A stretch of 64,000 bases of DNA, taken from JAAZCI01 sp046462535. GTDB taxonomy: Bacteria > Pseudomonadota > Gammaproteobacteria > Cardiobacteriales > Wohlfahrtiimonadaceae. This document shows, piece after piece, positions 62,114-64,000 of this stretch. Under the pieces are notes generated by a model. That model did not search any database. It had not been told where the DNA came from and saw only the letters and a list, made by a program, of their open reading frames with translations. Made by a program: the position numbers and the translations under genes. Each line of letters opens with the position of its first letter. Positions within the stretch are counted from its first letter, which is position 1. The stretch lies in NCBI GenBank assembly GCA_046462535.1, contig JBKGVF010000020.1, positions 186,001 through 250,000 on the forward strand, read 5' to 3'.

Positions 62114-62818
62114 CTAAAGAGATTCACGCCGATAGAGCTTCTCTAACCAAAGACGTGATTGTAACGGTCGCCCCTCTAATAGAGGGGTGATGAGAAAACG
62201 CATCAGCTGCTTTAACTCTTGTTGAAACTGAGGGATATCAAGTCGCCCTTCACTTAATCTGATCAATACCTCACCTCTCAACATCAATCCCCCTAAAATA
62301 GCGGAATTGAAGAGCCCCGATGTTGGGGAGAGCCAATAGTGCCTCTCATGCTGGATAGGGGCCCCATATTGATCACAACTTAAATCGGGCCATACACCAA
62401 GCTCATTTAATAAGGCGATCTCAAACGCCCGTAGTTCAGGCTCAATATCCCCCTTATAGGTGAGCGTCGTCAATACTTTGCGATACTCTCTCATCAAAAA
62501 TGGCGAGAGGGGGTGCTCAAGTGTCGTTAAGCGTAGAAGAAGCTCATTTAAATAGTAAGCAACCCAGATATCTCGCCCTCTAATTGAGTGCGCTTCCAAT
62601 AAGGTATAATCCCGAATAAAATGGAAACTTCGCCCCGCTTTTAAGAGCCACTCTCCGTAGGTAAAGAGCTCAAGATTAAGGCGCCCCATCCTCCCGCGAT
62701 AATTGAGCAGAATCTTGACACGCCCTAGATCCTCTGTAAAGAGATCCACAAGAAACCCCCGCTCTCGATAGGGCTGTTTTCGCAGAATATAGCCCGTCGT
62801 GCGTAGAATCTCACTCAT
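62114..62818 (-). CDS. recO: DNA repair protein RecO
   Basis: Loads RecA at SSB-coated gaps with RecR. The N-terminal OB domain has TTGYILRKQPYRERGFLVDLFTEDLG-like family features (TGYILRKQPYRERGF, DLGRVKILL). The helical C-terminal part lacks the zinc-site Cys of some homologues, as in E. coli. 234 residues. It follows the MCE gene by 10 nt; era and rnc, common partners, are not here. Confidence 0.9.
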   Translation of the reverse strand: MSEILRTTGYILRKQPYRERGFLVDLFTEDLGRVKILLNYRGRMGRLNLELFTYGEWLLKAGRSFHFIRDYTLLEAHSIRGRDIWVAYYLNELLLRLTTLEHPLSPFLMREYRKVLTTLTYKGDIEPELRAFEIALLNELGVWPDLSCDQYGAPIQHERHYWLSPTSGLFNSAILGGLMLRGEVLIRLSEGRLDIPQFQQELKQLMRFLITPLLEGRPLQSRLWLEKLYRRESL

Positions 62819-62828
62819 CAGCTAATGA

Positions 62829-63677
62829 CTACTCACTCTCTTGAGAGTCGGTACCCTCTTTAGCACTTAAAGATGTAAGAAATTGCCCAATTAAGCGCTC
62901 AAGAACCACAGCTGACTGTGTTAAGCGCAATCGGTCACCACTCTCTAAATTATCAAAAGAGCCACCGGGATCAAGAGCAATATATTGCCCCCCAATTAAT
63001 CCAGCCGTATAGATACTAGCACCGGTATCTTTAGGGATCTCAATTCCACTATGTAACGCAAGCTCTACAACAGCATCAAATGTAACCGGATCGAGTGAGA
63101 TGGAGGCGACCCGTCCCACATTGACCCCCGAGATTGTTACAGGAGCATTCACCTTTAATGAGCCAATATTGGTAAAATGGGCTGTAACAAGTGTCGGCTC
63201 GCCACTAAAGGTGCTATCGTCAATCTTACTCCCCCCTCCAAAGCTCTCGATTAACGATTCTAACCCTACTGCCGCTTTTGTTAACGCTAGATGATCCCCC
63301 GCAGCTAACATCTCTTGTGAGGCGCCGGTGGCTAATGAGATATATTGCTCCCCCACCAATCCTGCAGTCTGAATACTTGCCACCGAGTCTTTAGGAATCT
63401 GATAGTGTGGCTCTAAATCTAGGGTAACAACTGCAGAAAAGGTTCGGCTATCGAGCTCAATATCCGCCACCTTTCCAACACGAACTCCCGACATCACCAC
63501 AGGAGCACGCGCTTTTAATGAGCCAATATTGCTAAAATTAGCAGTGACCTGAATCGGTTTACTACCAAAGAGATTAAAGGTACTACCGGTTGCACTTAAG
63601 GCAAGCCAAGCAAAAGCGAGTATTCCACTTAAGATAAAGATTCCTACTGTAATATTAAGCCAACGTGGATTTCCCAT
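62829..63677 (-). CDS. MCE/MlaD-like protein with two tandem MCE domains
   Basis: Inner-membrane-anchored periplasmic lipid-transport protein of the MCE family. The N-terminal helix (ITVGIFILSGILAFAWLAL) is followed by two MCE domains: about 41-140 and 161-260. Aligned at an exact 120-residue offset they share 59 of 100 residues, including SLK-x-x-APV, the GLV/IG-x-QYI core and GD-x-L-x-LT. MlaD proper has only one MCE domain and about 180 residues; PqiB/YebT have more but differ. Here the two domains are near-copies, so this is a recent internal duplication. The ABC components (mlaE/mlaF) are not in the window and rnhB precedes. Length 282. Confidence 0.88.
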   Translation of the reverse strand: MGNPRWLNITVGIFILSGILAFAWLALSATGSTFNLFGSKPIQVTANFSNIGSLKARAPVVMSGVRVGKVADIELDSRTFSAVVTLDLEPHYQIPKDSVASIQTAGLVGEQYISLATGASQEMLAAGDHLALTKAAVGLESLIESFGGGSKIDDSTFSGEPTLVTAHFTNIGSLKVNAPVTISGVNVGRVASISLDPVTFDAVVELALHSGIEIPKDTGASIYTAGLIGGQYIALDPGGSFDNLESGDRLRLTQSAVVLERLIGQFLTSLSAKEGTDSQESE

Positions 63678-63738
63678 GGGTTTTGATCCTTACTCCGATA
63701 ACGATAAATATTGATTAAGCCTAAAAGTGGTTAGTTTA

Positions 63739-64000
63739 CTATCTTTCTTGCTGCTTGTCTTTAGCTTCCAAAAGACGCCGCACTGGGGCAAAGTTTGCCC
63801 GATGGGCTGCAATGGCCCCATAACGCTCTAAAGCGAGCAAATGCTCTCGCGTCCCATAGCCTTTATGTTTTGCAAACCCATATTGAGGATAGTGGCGATC
63901 TAACTCATACATTGAGGCATCTCGGGCAACCTTTGCTAAAATACTTGCTGCGCTAATCTCTCTGTGTAACGCATCCCCCTTAATCACCAACTCTGTTGCA
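63739..64000 (-). CDS. rnhB: Ribonuclease HII, C-terminal part (5' end outside window)
   Basis: Removes RNA from RNA/DNA hybrids and single ribonucleotides. Only the last 87 residues are visible; the frame is open to the window edge, so this is a truncated view and not a pseudogene. The visible motifs VIKGDALHREISAASILAKVARD and YGFAKHKGYGTREH match RnhB. It lies 61 nt before the MCE gene. Confidence 0.9.
   Translation of the reverse strand, partial: ATELVIKGDALHREISAASILAKVARDASMYELDRHYPQYGFAKHKGYGTREHLLALERYGAIAAHRANFAPVRRLLEAKDKQQER

Noticed and set aside
63739..64000. Short stand-alone RNase HII-like gene
   Set aside because: The frame continues to the window edge with family residues upstream of the first possible start (TTG); it is simply truncated by the window.
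1..64000. CRISPR arrays, tRNA/rRNA genes, IS elements, prophage, DNA uptake repeats
   Set aside because: None seen on reading; the terminator stems do not share a common motif as uptake-sequence terminators would.

Overview
The window is a compact, moderately AT-rich piece of bacterial chromosome made almost entirely of core genes. The gene set and local orders (zipA-ligA, def-fmt-rsmB with a DUF4390 gene and an NtrY-like kinase, ratA-rnfH, yajC-secDF, ackA-pta, metNI-metQ, RelA with a degenerate hydrolase domain) indicate a gammaproteobacterium. Gene content and composition would fit the Cardiobacteriales/Wohlfahrtiimonadaceae, but that is a low-confidence inference. I see no rRNA, tRNA, IS element, prophage or CRISPR array.

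Layout: 1-4.7 kb holds the 5' part of a catecholate-type TonB-dependent receptor behind a Fur-box promoter, a YcaD-like MFS transporter and an AEC-family permease. 4.7-14.1 kb is a minus-strand run: tyrA, an MltD-like transglycosylase, argH, an orphan NtrY-like kinase, DUF4390, rsmB, fmt and def, with ATGA start/stop overlaps. 14.4-19.5 kb (plus) has a LysM protein, ackA, pta, ratA and rnfH. 19.5-22.6 kb (minus) has trmL, a duplicated-domain lipoprotein and pyrG. 22.9-34.7 kb (plus) has tkt, yajC, a fused secDF, ftsK, an M17 aminopeptidase and a SPOR-tailed D,D-carboxypeptidase. 34.8-41.9 kb (mostly minus) has ung, a GNAT enzyme, a small membrane protein, ychF, pth, rplY, parC and a Pcm-like gene. 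glyA follows on the plus strand.

43.4-48.4 kb is the most distinctive part. It is a sulfur-compound uptake cluster, metN-metI, an acyl-CoA-dehydrogenase-fold flavoprotein resembling SfnB/DszC monooxygenases, and two tandem metQ-like lipoproteins. It is headed by a 41-codon leader ORF (48224-48349) with an excellent Shine-Dalgarno and a Cys-Cys-Cys run. The leader overlaps the metN start by 14 nt and looks like a cysteine-sensing, translationally coupled attenuator.

48.7-64 kb holds relA, a DsrE-family gene that seems to start at ATC behind a perfect AGGAGG, trmO, ligA, zipA, an RDD protein, ubiX, hslO, a TerC/CBS protein, mutS, recO, an MCE protein with two MCE domains (59 of 100 aligned residues identical, exact 120-residue period), and the 3' part of rnhB cut by the window edge. 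Most operons end in well-formed intrinsic terminators, which are listed.
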